Below are positions 51,223 to 62,837 of a DNA stretch of 64,000 nt, piece by piece. Source of the DNA: Candidatus Steffania adelgidicola (GTDB lineage: Bacteria; Pseudomonadota; Gammaproteobacteria; Enterobacterales; Enterobacteriaceae). Every line of letters begins with the position of its first letter. Position 1 is the first letter of the stretch. The notes below the pieces were generated by a model. It made no database searches. It was not told the DNA's origin and was given only the letters and a program-made list of their open reading frames with translations. The position numbers and the translations under genes are program-made. The DNA lies in assembly GCF_020541225.1 (NCBI RefSeq), contig NZ_CP045889.1:806001-870000 (forward strand). The letters are read 5' to 3'.

Positions 51223-52021
51223 ATGAGAAAAATTTAACCATAGCTGGTACTGATCCTAGTAGTGCTGCGGGTATTCAGGCCTATTTAAAGACCTTCTAAG
51301 CGTTAAGTGATTAATGGCATTTCAGTGATTACAACGCTCCTAGCACAGAACACCCAAGAGGTGAAAGCGACTTTACCCGCTGATCTCTAATAGATGTGTA
51401 GAAGCGCGGCTGAACTCAGTGCTTAGCACTATAAATATCGACAGTGTTCAACTTGGCATATTTCACCGATCTTAAATTATCAATATTGTGGTTAATAAGC
51501 TTAAAAAATATCCTACCCCTTAAGGAGGTACTAGATACCGTGATGATGGACACAAGTGGTGATACACTGTTAGAGGAAGATGTAGTTATTTCTCTTAGAG
51601 AAACATTGTTACCGCTAGTATCGATTATTACTCTCAACCTGATTGAGGCCGCAGTTCTTCTTCACTGCTTAGCGGAAAAGGATGAAAATCAAACGCGTTA
51701 GCAACGTCAAGCACTACTAGTACTTGGATGTCAAGCTTGTAGTAATGAATGGAGGGCATCTACCCGGAGAATCAAGTCCAGATTGGCTCATTATTTTAGA
51801 TCAGGAATTACGCTTTGATAGTCTTAGGATTGATACCCACTCAGCATACCCATGGTATAGGTTATAGCCTTTCGGCTGCTTTAGCTACAAAGCGTCCCTG
51901 CTATAAAAACTGGTCCAAGACACTAAAGGTTTTAAAATTATGGATATAAAAAGCGCTAGAACATGCGAAAGATTTAAACGTAGGAACAGGTAATGGGACC
52001 GTGCACGATTTCTATAAATAG
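51223..52021 (+). pseudogene. thiD: thiD pseudogene (HMP / HMP-P kinase)
   Basis: Remnant of hydroxymethylpyrimidine (phosphate) kinase of thiamine synthesis, 266 aa in E. coli. Pieces in order across frames: LTIAGTDPSSAAGIQAYLKTF, stop, at about 51235-51300; VITTLLAQNT-like; LDTVMMDTSGDTLLEEDVV and LRETLLPLVSIITLNLIEAAVLL at 51530-51665; then QALLVLG and a terminal LNVGTGNGTVHDFYK at 51976-52018. The first codons suffer a one-base loss after ATGAGAAAAA, and several more stops and shifts follow. The substrate signature NxPE-like PNLPEA is also altered to LNLIEA. Confidence 0.9.
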
Positions 52022-53816
52022 TAGTGATTTAGTTTACCTCGAACAACCCAGATTGCTCGTTCCGAAAGTTTTTAAGATAATGTTATGTCACTATTGCTAG
52101 TTCTATATCCAGATATATAGAATGATTTTTATAGATAGAAATAAAAACTAACCATTTCATGAGAAAACTCGTTCTACTTATTTAACACATCATTTCAACT
52201 TTTAAAATGGTGAATATATATTAAATACTCCATTTCTTCAGCTTCTAAATAATAAGAGGATTCATCAAGAATCCGTACTTTTGAACATCAATCTAAATAA
52301 TGATAAGCATCATTCCCATGAAAAAACATTAATTGACAAGAAATATTAAAATTATTATTTCATCTAGAATTAAATAAAAACATATTTATTTTTTAAAAAA
52401 CGCGATGGTAGATAACATTACGATGATCCACCATTGCTTTAATAATTTTCATTGTTCTTAATATATAAGAGAAGTCCACTGAGTGGACTATGATGTTTAA
52501 AATATATATTGAGTAATATATCCCATTACTCAATAACACTCAGTCTATCTTTATATATGTTTTCTAAGTTTTTTAACAAAATTACCAGAAAAAATCATTA
52601 AAATTTGTTCCAGGCAAGCAGTCTTCATTCATTCTATGAATATATTTCTTACGTACTATATGTTTCAATCCGAATTATTATATTTCCTTCGGAAATTAGA
52701 TTGTTATCGAAAAACAGGATATCTAGGATATAATCAAGAGAGAAAATATCATGATAATTTCTCTCTATACCCAAGTAACGACAAAATTTTTCACAGACAT
52801 CACTACTGATCTTTTAGGAATAAAAGAATAGGACTTTATATCAAAACACTTTTTTCTTCCCATTTGTCATATTTTAAAGAATTTTTATTACGCTCTACAT
52901 AACACCATGTCCTCTTTAAAATCACGCGTATAAATAACGTAGATTGATTGAAAAACAAGAAATTCGAAATGAAAAACCATGCTAATAATGCCGTCCCTTT
53001 ATTAAAAATGTGATTTCGCTTCTTGAAAAACCTAAAAATGTTTTTCGTATTATGTCTTTTAAAAACCGATGCAAGTTATTTCAAGATACGACAAAGTATA
53101 AAAAACACATAATACTATCAATCTTTTTGTTAAAAGGAACAAGAGTATATAAAAATTACTATAGCTGTCTAAAGATAAATAACTGCGTGTGTAAAAAACA
53201 GGAGATATAATATTCAATACAATAATATTCCCAATATTAATTACTGGAGTTCATGCCGCGATCAGAAATAATGTGGATATAAGCCTATTTCAAAGTAGTA
53301 TCTCATACCTGACTATATAGAGAAGTTATTATTATGTTTCATTTTTATATTATGAATATAAACATAGATCTCGCGGTAAGCAATCTTTAACAAAAACTAT
53401 ATAATTCAAGAGAAGCAGATCAAGAGATACTTAAAATATCTCCAAAATGATTACCGCTATAAAAAAAGAGAAAGAATAATCATTTTCCTAGGCACAGATT
53501 ATTCCTTCTATATTTTCTAGGTTCATCATTATATAAGCAAGTTATCTAGAACTTATTTAATCATCGAGTAATATGATATATTTATCAAGAAAATGATACG
53601 ATTTTAATTGAAATTATTACATACATGATTTCCCGCATAGCGAGTTACATGAATTTTTTCACACAAAGCATAGCTTTTTAAATGTTACTGAATTTGTTTT
53701 TTATTAAAGAAAATCCTCGAAGGCATATGAGAACGCTATGAAATCTCTATTGCTTAACATCTTACGCATATATTTTAGATAATCTTGCGCAATATGTTAT
53801 TAAGCATAAATATCAA
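52022..53816. other. 1.8-kb spacer
   Basis: AT-rich, no gene recognised. Perfect hairpins occur around 52475-52491 (AGTCCAC/GTGGACT) and 52508-52534 (10-bp arms ATTGAGTAAT/ATTACTCAAT). Confidence 0.55.
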
Positions 53817-54161
53817 TTATAATTTTTTATCAAAAATAATATTTTTTGGTTTATTTTCCCCGATCACTTTTAGTTTGTTCGATAACTCCCGCCGCTCTTT
53901 TGATAATTCAGCATTTTTAATAATATAATCATCAACACGGTCTTCATAATCTGTATGCATATTGCTAATTATTGCTTGAATTTCCTCAATAGACATACCT
54001 GATTTAATATAGTCACTAAGATTATTTAGTAGGAGAACACGCTTTTGGTTGTCACGAATTTTCTTCTCATTGTCAATAATTTCACGCTGCAATTTGTTCT
54101 TACGGCGAAACATACGTACAAATTCCAGGACATCGTGAAATGAAGGCTGCATATGATCCAT
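53817..54161 (-). CDS. tmaR: PTS system regulator TmaR (YeeX)
   Basis: Coiled-coil protein that in E. coli gathers enzyme I of the sugar phosphotransferase system at the cell pole and regulates its activity. It is 114 aa (E. coli 109). Near-identical segments: [40 protein letters not shown] and [20 protein letters not shown]. Only the C-terminal tail differs. The gene is intact but isolated in decayed DNA. Whether a PTS exists cannot be seen in this window. Confidence 0.92.
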   Translation of the reverse strand: MDHMQPSFHDVLEFVRMFRRKNKLQREIIDNEKKIRDNQKRVLLLNNLSDYIKSGMSIEEIQAIISNMHTDYEDRVDDYIIKNAELSKERRELSNKLKVIGENKPKNIIFDKKL

Positions 54162-56572
54162 TATGTTTCCTCGCTTAACTTTCTTGATAAGACTATCTAC
54201 TAAAGCTCTCAGTCTTGAATACGATCTCTTAGTAACTCATCTAGACAGCAGAATAAGAACCATTCATAACATTAGATTCTCATTTCAGTTCAAGTCACCA
54301 ACCCATATCATTAATTCGCTACATTTAATGAGCTTTCTGCAATAACCATTTCCAATTTTCTAAAAAAAAACATAGTATTTAAGAGAATTGCTATATTCTA
54401 CATTAATTATACACAACACTAAAATTCATTTAAAATACTATGAAAAATTCTTTTAGAACAATGCCTTGTCTTGTTATTAATACGTTACAGTCAGTTTCCT
54501 CTTAATACTTTCATCTCACAGTATCTCAATTGTGACTCAGAGCTCTACTGCTCTAGGCATAGAGAAACACATTAGCTAAAAAAACACCATGAAATTTTAA
54601 ATATGATAAACCCGGTACTTAATTATGCACATTTGAAGTATCTATTATTCATATCTAATACAAATTTAGACAATTACCTGGTTATTAGCATCAAACATGC
54701 AACTCAATAAAGGTACATCTACTTCTCCAGATCAAACAATAAAGTAATATATGAAGATCCAGAAACAAATCTCTATTTAACCTCCCTTAATTCTACTCAT
54801 CAGATATGTATATAAAATATGGGATACAATCTTCTGTAGAAAACTTAATATAAAGTTCTATTTTTTCTACTGATACACTTAAAATTGTTGTTAAGCCACT
54901 TTATGAAGTAAAGCTCATATCTATAAAGATATGAGCATCAATGAGATTAAAAATCTTCAGCATCATATAATGATGATATCATTGAATTCACGTTAGGGTA
55001 TTATTTTCATAAGTATTAAGTAGTTAAATGCTATTGATTTTATCAAAAAAATAAAACATCAAATCGACCATTCACTTTACCTATCTATTCACTAGTTCTG
55101 AAATTTATACCACACAAGCAACTTGACTATTAATAGTCTATGATAAAGTATCTGTATAGTCGTGAAAACATTTTACAAATTCTTAAAAATACGTTATTAT
55201 TGAATAATTTAAAATTATAAACAAAATCAGTGTATTTCCTATGTTCTTAGTGTGCTAAGCATCACTAAAGATTCATTAAATCTTATCGTAACTAGGTTGA
55301 TTAATTAATATATTTTGATTTTTTAAAATCTACTAATGGTAGATGCTCACTGTTACTTATTTTAAAGTCTACGCACACTAATCAATTTTAATATTGGAAT
55401 TATTCGGTCCGAAGCATTTAAAACCATATCTTGAATAAAGGTTTTCAAATTCCTCCCCTTAATTTTCAATATCAAAGAGATCAACCAGGCATATACTAGA
55501 CGAACGTTCATGAAATAACAGATATCTCTCAATATAGAGATAGAGCATATGGCATACTTATTCTTAATGTAATTGAATAAGATACTATCTACAGCACTTT
55601 ACTTATGATAAAATCAACGTCCTAGGGGATCCCCTGCTATCAAGCAGATAGCAGGGATATATTTATAGTATATAAATCAACATATCTATCTGTTGTACTT
55701 TGATAATTGTTTAAGAAAGAAATTGACTGATAAACAGATATTATAGAAGCAAAAAAAACAATTTCTGGAAAGTTTTAATGGTTTTTAGGTAATTAAAATA
55801 TGGTTATTTTTTATTTGTAAAACTCACCACATCATGAAGGCAGTCAGTAAATATAAGACGAGTGTGACATATGAGGATTCTTGCTGATTCAATCAGTGCA
55901 ATCTGCTATCCCGTCTGAAATAATAAAACTTTACTATGGTCTACAAAAATTGATCTTTATATCTAAAGCATTCAATAAGGTTATTATGACCTATGTGTAG
56001 CTCTTAACACCATTAACAAATAGTTTCTTCTCTAGTATAGACGTGTTATTGTCACTACCGTGATAGAAGGTAATCACGTAATTGCTATTCTTATCTGGCT
56101 CTGCACTCAAGACCATGATACGCGTTAAGCACTTTAAACCGATACACTTATCAGAAAACAGTTATCACTGTTTTTTATCAAAAAACCTACAGCGTTTCTG
56201 CTTAGCGTAAACTAAAAAAATGGATAGAAAAATCCATATTATCAAATAGTTGTGCGTCAAGAAGCTATTAAATAATAATTAACACCGACTAACGTTAATT
56301 TTCTTAACTCGGAAAATATATTTAAATTAGACAAGCGTCTGGACGATACATTGATTATTGGGTGTCTATTCAATGATTTTAAAATACATAAATCTATCCA
56401 ATATTCTAGAAAAAAGATATTATTGTTTTTCAAAATACAATCTAGCAGTACTCTAAATACTTAACAGAAGACTCCTACCATCGTCAACTCCATCTGTAAA
56501 TATGTAGATATAACAGTTATATATCTATATGAATATTAGTTAAAACATGTATTTATCGATAAATCGCATCTA
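54162..56572. other. 2.4-kb spacer
   Basis: AT-rich. Hairpins lie at 54913-54936 (10-bp arms, loop ATAA) and at 55624-55656. The stretch 55840-56260 is somewhat less AT-rich and lies where aspC would be expected next to ycbL, but I could not recognise it. Confidence 0.5.
55624..55656. repeat. Overlapping palindrome and hairpin
   Basis: The 12-base palindrome AGGGGATCCCCT at 55624-55635 overlaps a hairpin with 9-bp arms (CCCTGCTAT / ATAGCAGGG) and a 7-base loop at 55632-55656. The two foldings are mutually exclusive. Confidence 0.65.
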
Positions 56573-57199
56573 TTACAAGATAGACTGATTTCGGCGTTCG
56601 TCGCCTAATGTTGACATTAACCCATGCCCAGGTAAAAACACAATATCATCTGCTAATGGCATAAGCTGATAATTAATTGAGTGCATTAATGTTTTTATGT
56701 TACCGCCAGGTAAGTCCGTGCGACCAATACCGTTTTTAAACAGGACGTCCCCCATAAAAATAAACTTCTCTGCTTGATTCCAAAATACCACATGGCCTGG
56801 AGAATGCCCAGGACAATGTAGAACTGTAAACAATAGTTTACCAAGACTCAACATCACCCTATCTATTAACCAATGGTCTGGTATTAACGGTGTAATAAAC
56901 TCCATTCCAAATAATTGACACTGTCCTGGTAAATTTTGCAGGAGTGGTTTATCCTCATAATGAGGACCAATAATGGGTACACGATAAAAAGCTGCAAGTT
57001 CGCTGGCAGCACCGACATGGTCTAAATGACCATGAGTTATCCATATTTGCTGTACTGTCACCCCGAGAGCTGATACTTCCTGACGTAACCGAAACGCTTC
57101 ACCTCCAGGATCTATCAGCGCCGCTTTTCCGGTTTCTTGACACCAAAGAATAGAACAATTCTGCTTAAACGATGTTACCGGTATAATGTGATATTTCAT
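56573..57199 (-). CDS. ycbL: Type II glyoxalase-like metallo-beta-lactamase-fold hydrolase
   Basis: Hydroxyacylglutathione-hydrolase type enzyme that completes detoxification of methylglyoxal, a by-product of glycolysis. It is 208 aa (E. coli YcbL 215), about seven residues shorter at the C-terminus. The binuclear metal motif THGHLDHVG lies near residues 55-63, CPGHSPGHVVF near residue 130, MGDVLFKNGIGR near 150, and LPGHGLMSTLG at the end. N-terminal MKYHIIPVTSFKQNCS is typical of YcbL rather than GloB. Confidence 0.92.
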   Translation of the reverse strand: MKYHIIPVTSFKQNCSILWCQETGKAALIDPGGEAFRLRQEVSALGVTVQQIWITHGHLDHVGAASELAAFYRVPIIGPHYEDKPLLQNLPGQCQLFGMEFITPLIPDHWLIDRVMLSLGKLLFTVLHCPGHSPGHVVFWNQAEKFIFMGDVLFKNGIGRTDLPGGNIKTLMHSINYQLMPLADDIVFLPGHGLMSTLGDERRNQSIL

Positions 57200-58205
57200 A
57201 CTTTATCCATTCTGATCCTTTTAACTCACTAAACCATAAAGCTCTTAAGAGAAATTGTAACCTCTTATGTTAGTTAAAAGTCCCCTCCCTCTCCTCATAC
57301 ACACATCAATATGCATGACATCTCTGCATAGAGAAGACTTCTCTTGAACCCTAAAATTCTGTATACAGATGAAATAAAGTCTCAATGACTAAATGATGAT
57401 TAAAGTATAGAAATGCAAATAGCATGTCTAGATTTAAATAAGTGTAGCTTTTTCAGCTAATACTCTTTATTAAAACAGCATTTTATTTCATACTTATCTT
57501 ATATAAACCACAAGAATATTTTGGTACCTTGGCCTAACTTAGATAAGCTACGTATGTATTTTAAATCGATTTAATTAAGTAAAATAATGAATTTTGGCAA
57601 GGAATTGATAACGTTATCCAATTTCTTGAGAACATCCTCCCGGTTTACATGTACGCGACGGATTTAGATAGCGTCTCATATTAAGACAAAATACCTAAAC
57701 GGTAGAACAGCTATTTTCCGTAAGGATATGTTCTTATATAAATGTGTTAAGATAATCTATCACGACCCGATAGATAACCATAACAATAGTCATGGAAGAA
57801 TATGAAAACAGAGTCATGTATTACGATTTTTTATTCGAATCATACAATTGGTATCGATAAGGTGGTGATAACCTAATATTTATTTGGAATATTTTTAAAA
57901 AATATATTCACATGTAGACGAATTCAATTCGTCACTTTTAAAATCTTTTACAGTACGATTGTAATACCTTCTCTTTTTCTATACATCACTCACTTTATGT
58001 CAACCTATACATATTTTAGGTCTGATTGAAATACGTAGGTAAGTAAACAGTCACGTATAACTTTTAAAAAATATCAGAAGGATAATTCTCCTGAATACAG
58101 GATAATCTCATTTAAAGAATGCTTCTAGAATCCTTAAAATATTTCATTAGTATATATCTGATACACTATAAATAAAAACTAGCCACTATCTTAAGGAAGA
58201 AAAAA
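57200..58205. other. 1-kb spacer upstream of grxD
   Basis: AT-rich, nothing recognised. The last bases contain the AAGGAAG ribosome binding site of grxD. Confidence 0.55.
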
Positions 58206-58559
58206 ATGATTACAACTATTGAAAAAATTCAGAACCAGCTCACTGAGAATCCTATTCTTCTATATATGAAAGGTTCACCAAAATTTCCAGGTTGCGGTTT
58301 TTCAGGTCAGGTTGTTCATGCGCTATCCGCCTGCGGAGAACGTTTTGCCTATATTGATGTGCTAACTCATCCGGATATTCGTACAGAGCTACCAAAATTC
58401 GCTAACTGGCCCACTTTTCCTCAACTATGGGTCGATGGCGAACTTATTGGAGGGTGCGATATTGTTCGTGAGATGTACCAGTGTGGTGAACTGCAGGCAA
58501 TCATAAAAGCAACCGCAATAAAACATAATTTACACGAAGATCATAGTCGAATACTCTAG
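58206..58559 (+). CDS. grxD: Monothiol glutaredoxin 4
   Basis: CGFS-type glutaredoxin that binds and transfers [2Fe-2S] clusters. It is 117 aa (E. coli 115). Conserved segments: NPILLYMKGSPKFPGCGFS with the active cysteine at residue 33, FANWPTFPQLWVDGELIGGCDIV with the glutathione-binding WPT and GGCD. Convergent with rnt, as in E. coli. Confidence 0.96.
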   Translation: MITTIEKIQNQLTENPILLYMKGSPKFPGCGFSGQVVHALSACGERFAYIDVLTHPDIRTELPKFANWPTFPQLWVDGELIGGCDIVREMYQCGELQAIIKATAIKHNLHEDHSRIL

Positions 58560-58642
58560 CTAACTATGGGTGGATTATTGCAGCGAATATTAGCGAAGAG
58601 AAAGAATGTCCAGTAGAGGTGCTACTACCTTGTCAGTCTCCG

Positions 58643-58668
58643 ACTCTTTAGAAAAAGAGTTATTTTTT
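58643..58668 (+). terminator. grxD rho-independent terminator
   Basis: 7-bp stem ACTCTTT / AAAGAGT with loop AGAA, then TA and six T, about 85 bases after the grxD stop. The end touches the stop codon of the convergent rnt gene. Confidence 0.75.
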
Positions 58669-59381
58669 CACAGTCCTGACGAGTCGTTAGTAGAGTTCAT
58701 CCGGACCTGATGAGGAATGATCACCTCTTCAGTAATTTCCGGCGAAGAGATTAAATTCGGCCAGCCGCCAAGACGCTTCCAACGGTTGACTAATTCACAA
58801 AATAAAACGGCAGTACGTTCGGTATCATAAAGGGCTGAATGCGCTTCACCACTGTTAAAATCGATCCCAGCAGTAGTGCATGCTTTAGCTAGGACAGTCT
58901 GCCCAAGTATCAACCCGCTTAGTGACACTGTATCAAAGGTAGCAAAGGGGTGAAATGGATTGCGCTTTAACTTAGTACGCCCGGAAGCTGCCATTAAAAA
59001 ACCGTGATCGAAAGCGGCATTATGGGCGACAATAATAGCACGGTTACAGTCTTGATCTTTTATCCCCTTTCGTACCATGTTAAAGATTTCATACAAAGCA
59101 TGATACTCGGTAACAGCGTGGCGAAAGGGATTATAAGGATCAATGCCGTTAAAGCTCAGTGCTTCTGGTTGCAATAGAGCGCCTGGAAATGGATCGATAT
59201 GGAAATGCATTGTTTTATCGGTATGTAACCATCCATTATCATCCATTTTTAGTGTCACAGCTGCGATCTCAAGCAAGGCATCAGTCTCAGCGTTAAAGCC
59301 TGCAGTTTCCACATCAATAACAACCGGATAAAAACCACGAAATCGGGAACAAAGGATATTTATATCGTCTCTTTCAGCCAT
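58668..59381 (-). CDS. rnt: Ribonuclease T
   Basis: 3'-5' exoribonuclease that trims tRNA and other stable RNA ends and turns over the tRNA CCA end. It is 237 aa from the ATG giving [16 protein letters not shown]; an in-frame ATG 10 codons upstream is less family-like. E. coli RNase T is 215 aa, so there is an extra tail of about 20 residues. DEDDh nuclease motifs: [20 protein letters not shown] and [15 protein letters not shown] and LKRNPFHPF are also conserved. Confidence 0.95.
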   Translation of the reverse strand: MAERDDINILCSRFRGFYPVVIDVETAGFNAETDALLEIAAVTLKMDDNGWLHTDKTMHFHIDPFPGALLQPEALSFNGIDPYNPFRHAVTEYHALYEIFNMVRKGIKDQDCNRAIIVAHNAAFDHGFLMAASGRTKLKRNPFHPFATFDTVSLSGLILGQTVLAKACTTAGIDFNSGEAHSALYDTERTAVLFCELVNRWKRLGGWPNLISSPEITEEVIIPHQVRMNSTNDSSGL

Positions 59382-59926
59382 CTCTGTTCTTATCTTGATA
59401 GAATCAAGCACTTATTATTGAAAATTTCAGCACATTGTGCATGACAGTTAGTCCTAACATTGTCTCTCTATACTCCTTTTCTCTATGAATGGAGTATAAA
59501 TATATAAGATATACAAGTCACTGGATTTCTATCACCTCAGTGATCGCTTAAACCATTCATTATTTCTCTTTATGTTTTTATATGCCAAAGATGCGTTGAG
59601 AACTAGAAATATATATAATATAATGCCATGAAAAATATAACTTTAAAATAAAAATACATCTTCTCTAGTTTATGACTAGAGATTATTTTGAAGAAAATAA
59701 ATTCACCTATAAAATATTATGATTCAGATTTATCAATAACTTTGAAATACGTATAAAACATTTATAATATATAGAATATATTTATAGTTATGACAGTATA
59801 AATCGTCTCTATATTAAGAATATAGGGCAAGATGCTATGTCATTACACATTATGATTGCTATGATAAAAATCACGTTTAGAAATTTTCTTTTTAATAAAG
59901 ATCAACTTATTCCTTGGCGCAGTAAT
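59382..59926. other. AT-rich spacer
   Basis: About 545 bases between rnt and ihfB. Nothing recognised beyond short A/T tracts. Confidence 0.6.
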
Positions 59927-60211
59927 TTAACTATAGACATTAGCACGATCACGCAACTCTTTACCCGGTTTAAAATGTGGAACATATTTACCTTCTAGTT
60001 TTACCTTAGCACCGGTTTTTGGATTCCGACCAATACGGGGTGCTCGGTAATGAAGGGAAAAACTGCCGAAACCGCGGATTTCAATACGCTCACCATTGGC
60101 AAGTTTTGTCGCCATATATTCTAACATCTCTTTCACGACCTCTTCAACCATAGTCGTTTGGATATTAGCTTGCTGACCAGCTAGCCTTTCAATAAGTTCA
60201 GACTTGGTCAT
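59927..60211 (-). CDS. ihfB: Integration host factor beta subunit
   Basis: DNA-bending nucleoid protein, active as a dimer with IhfA. It is 94 aa, the usual length. [17 protein letters not shown] at the N-terminus, the arm [21 protein letters not shown] with the DNA-intercalating Pro, and the C-terminal [15 protein letters not shown]. It follows rpsA after 99 bases, as in E. coli. Confidence 0.97.
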   Translation of the reverse strand: MTKSELIERLAGQQANIQTTMVEEVVKEMLEYMATKLANGERIEIRGFGSFSLHYRAPRIGRNPKTGAKVKLEGKYVPHFKPGKELRDRANVYS

Positions 60212-60229
60212 AACGCCTCCAAGTTTACA

Positions 60230-60247
60230 CGTCTCTTAAAAGAGACG
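60230..60247 (-). promoter_or_regulatory. Hairpin between rpsA and ihfB
   Basis: Perfect 8-bp stem CGTCTCTT / AAGAGACG with a 2-base centre, about 20 bases before the ihfB start. With no proper T-run it may be a partial terminator, processing site or translational control element. Confidence 0.45.
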
Positions 60248-60310
60248 CATAATAAATCTATTATACCACCCAGGAGCAAAAAAAATCACTTAATGCTCCC
60301 CATATTATAA

Positions 60311-61987
60311 TTACTCGTTTTTGTTCGCTGCTTTAAAAGCTTCAATCATCGCGTTAGAGAAGTTACCTTCCTCCTGCTTATTGTTTACAGTAGTGATTAC
60401 TTCTTTCTCATCTTCTTCGTCCTTAGCGCGAACAGAGAGGCTTAGAATGCGATTTTTACGATCGACACCAGTAAATTTCGCTTCGACATCATCACCGACA
60501 TTGAGAACTAAAGTAGCGTCTTCTATACGGTCTCGCGAGGCTTCAGATGCACGAAGATAACCTTCTACACCATCTGCTAATTCAACTGTACCACCTTTCA
60601 CATTAACTGCTGTTATTTTACCAGTAACAATAGTCCCTTTCTTATTCAAAGAAAGATAATTATTAAACGGATCTTCAATTAATTGTTTTACCCCTAAAGA
60701 AATTCGTTCACGTTCCGCATCTACTTGCAAAACTACAGCCGCAATTTCATCAGTCTTCTTGTATTCACGAACAGCTTCTTCTCCCGAGATATTCCAGGAA
60801 ATATCGGATAAATGTACTAAACCGTCAATGCCACCGTCTAGTCCAATAAAAATACCAAAATCGGTAATCGATTTGATTTTTCCTTCAACACGATCGCCTT
60901 TATTATGAGTTTCCGCAAATTGCTGCCAAGGATTTATTTTGCACTGCTTAAGGCCCAAAGAAATACGACGGCGTTCTTCGTCGATATCAAGTACCATCAC
61001 CTCTACCATATCGCTAACATTCACGACTTTAGATGGATGAATGTTTTTATTCGTCCAATCCATTTCAGAAACGTGTACTAACCCTTCAACTCCTTCTTCG
61101 ATTTCAACAAAACACCCGTAATCAGTCAAATTAGTTACGCGCCCAGTCAATCGAGTGCCTTCTGGATAACGTTTTGCGATAGCGACCCATGGATCCTCGC
61201 CTAACTGCTTTAAACCAAGAGAGACACGAGTACGCTCACGATCAAACTTCAGTACTTTTACGCTAATTTCATCACCAACATTTACTATTTCGCTCGGATG
61301 TTTAACTCGCTTCCAGGCCATATCAGTAATGTGCAATAAACCATCAACACCACCAAGATCAACAAAAGCGCCATAGTCTGTCAGATTTTTTACAATACCC
61401 TTGACTCCCATACCTTCCTGTAAATTTTCTAGTAGTTGATCACGCTCCGCACTATTTTCAGATTCAATAACAGCACGACGGGAAACGACAACGTTATTAC
61501 GCTTCTGATCTAGCTTGATGACTTTAAACTCAAGCTCTTTTCCTTCTAAATGAAAGGTATCACGAACTGGACGTACATCAACTAAAGAACCTGGGAGAAA
61601 CGCACGGATACCATTTAATTCTACGGTGAAGCCACCTTTAACTTTCCCGTTAATAACCCCGATAACAGTGACTACTGCTTCATAAGCCTTTTCTAACATC
61701 AGCCAGGCTTCATGGCGCTTAGCCTTTTCACGGGATAGCAATGTTTCGCCAAAACCGTCTTCAACGGCATCCAGTGAAACATCAACCTGATCGCCCACTT
61801 CTATTTCCAGATCTCCCTGGGCATTTCGGAATTGCTCAACGGGGATAGCAGATTCAGATTTTAAGCCGGCATCAACCAAGACCACATCTTTCGCAATGGA
61901 TACAACGGTAGCGCGCACAATCGAACCTGGCCGAGTTTCGATTTTTTTTAGAGATTCTTCAAAGAGTTGAGCAAAAGATTCTGTCAT
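60311..61987 (-). CDS. rpsA: 30S ribosomal protein S1
   Basis: RNA-binding protein that brings mRNAs to the 30S subunit. It is 558 aa (E. coli 557) with six S1 repeats. The first two form the ribosome-binding part ([28 protein letters not shown]); repeats 3 to 6 show the typical G-x-V-x-x-I-T-D-F/Y-G pattern, e.g. [42 protein letters not shown] and [19 protein letters not shown]. The upstream region contains hairpins resembling the autoregulatory leader. Order aroA-cmk-rpsA-ihfB is conserved. Confidence 0.97.
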   Translation of the reverse strand: MTESFAQLFEESLKKIETRPGSIVRATVVSIAKDVVLVDAGLKSESAIPVEQFRNAQGDLEIEVGDQVDVSLDAVEDGFGETLLSREKAKRHEAWLMLEKAYEAVVTVIGVINGKVKGGFTVELNGIRAFLPGSLVDVRPVRDTFHLEGKELEFKVIKLDQKRNNVVVSRRAVIESENSAERDQLLENLQEGMGVKGIVKNLTDYGAFVDLGGVDGLLHITDMAWKRVKHPSEIVNVGDEISVKVLKFDRERTRVSLGLKQLGEDPWVAIAKRYPEGTRLTGRVTNLTDYGCFVEIEEGVEGLVHVSEMDWTNKNIHPSKVVNVSDMVEVMVLDIDEERRRISLGLKQCKINPWQQFAETHNKGDRVEGKIKSITDFGIFIGLDGGIDGLVHLSDISWNISGEEAVREYKKTDEIAAVVLQVDAERERISLGVKQLIEDPFNNYLSLNKKGTIVTGKITAVNVKGGTVELADGVEGYLRASEASRDRIEDATLVLNVGDDVEAKFTGVDRKNRILSLSVRAKDEEDEKEVITTVNNKQEEGNFSNAMIEAFKAANKNE

Positions 61988-62019
61988 ATTTGATAATCTT
62001 CAGGTTTTTAAGTTAACGT

Positions 62020-62083
62020 CCACCAAGCATCCATGCTTGATGGGGTTGTTATACACCCCCCGCTATCTTTCCTCACTGCGGGG
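62020..62083 (-). promoter_or_regulatory. Structured rpsA leader, probable S1 autoregulation site
   Basis: On the minus strand upstream of the rpsA ATG lie two hairpins: CCCCGC/GCGGGG (62057-62083) with a purine-rich loop AGTGAGGAAAGATA-like, and CAAGCAT/ATGCTTG (62024-62039) with a GG loop. Only a weak Shine-Dalgarno precedes the ATG. In gammaproteobacteria rpsA leaders fold into hairpins with GA-rich loops and lack a strong SD, which allows S1 to repress its own translation. Assignment is by resemblance only. Confidence 0.5.
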
Positions 62084-62102
62084 TAATTTAATGATCATAT
62101 TG

Positions 62103-62810
62103 CTATGATGATGCAAGAGTCTGTCTAGTATATATCAGTGCTTTGAGGACTACTTCTTCTATAGTAAGACAGGTGGAATCGAGCATTAACGCATCGGTCG
62201 CCGGTACTAAAGGTGCCACTATACGATCACGATCGCGCTTGTCCCGTTCTTTTATTTGCGATAAAAGACGCTCAAATCTAACACTAAAGCCTTTTTCCTG
62301 CAACTGCTGCATACGGCGATACGCTCTAGCTTCGGAAGATGCGTTTAAAAAAATTTTTACTGGGGCATTCGGAAAGACTACGGTTCCCATATCACGACCA
62401 TCGGCAATAAGGCCTGGAAAGGTACAGAATGCACGTTGACGCCATAAAAGTGCTTCACGCACGCGTGGAAATGTAGCAATTTTTGATGCGATATTACCGA
62501 TAGTCTCATTGCGGATAGTGTGTCTAACATTCTCTCCTTCTAGCACTACACTTACGTTCTCTTTCTCGAGTTCGAATCGAATGTCAAGATGAGTAGCGAG
62601 CGTCACTAACGCTTCCTCGCTATAGATGCCTACTTGATGATCTAGGGCTGCTAGCGCTAAAACCCGGTAAACTGCGCCAGAATCTAATAAATTCCACCTT
62701 AATACTTCTGCTAAAGCTTTACAGAGCACCCCTTTCCCTGAAGCGCTCGGTCCGTCGATGGTTATTATTGGAGTTGTCACCATCATAATCTCCTTACTAC
62801 CATCATGCAT
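62103..62810 (-). CDS. cmk: Cytidylate kinase
   Basis: Phosphorylates CMP and dCMP. It is 235 aa from the first ATG; the family start is probably a few residues later ([16 protein letters not shown]), giving about 227. The P-loop [12 protein letters not shown] is at the N-terminus, followed by LLDSGAVYR, the [11 protein letters not shown] signature near residue 145 and the lid RDKRDRDR. It sits 27 bases after aroA and 115 before rpsA. Confidence 0.96.
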   Translation of the reverse strand: MHDGSKEIMMVTTPIITIDGPSASGKGVLCKALAEVLRWNLLDSGAVYRVLALAALDHQVGIYSEEALVTLATHLDIRFELEKENVSVVLEGENVRHTIRNETIGNIASKIATFPRVREALLWRQRAFCTFPGLIADGRDMGTVVFPNAPVKIFLNASSEARAYRRMQQLQEKGFSVRFERLLSQIKERDKRDRDRIVAPLVPATDALMLDSTCLTIEEVVLKALIYTRQTLASS

Positions 62811-62837
62811 AACATATCAATGTCATCTGACTTTTCA

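Noticed and set aside
55840-56400. aspC remnant next to ycbL
   Set aside because: Expected from E. coli gene order, but no aminotransferase motif could be recognised.
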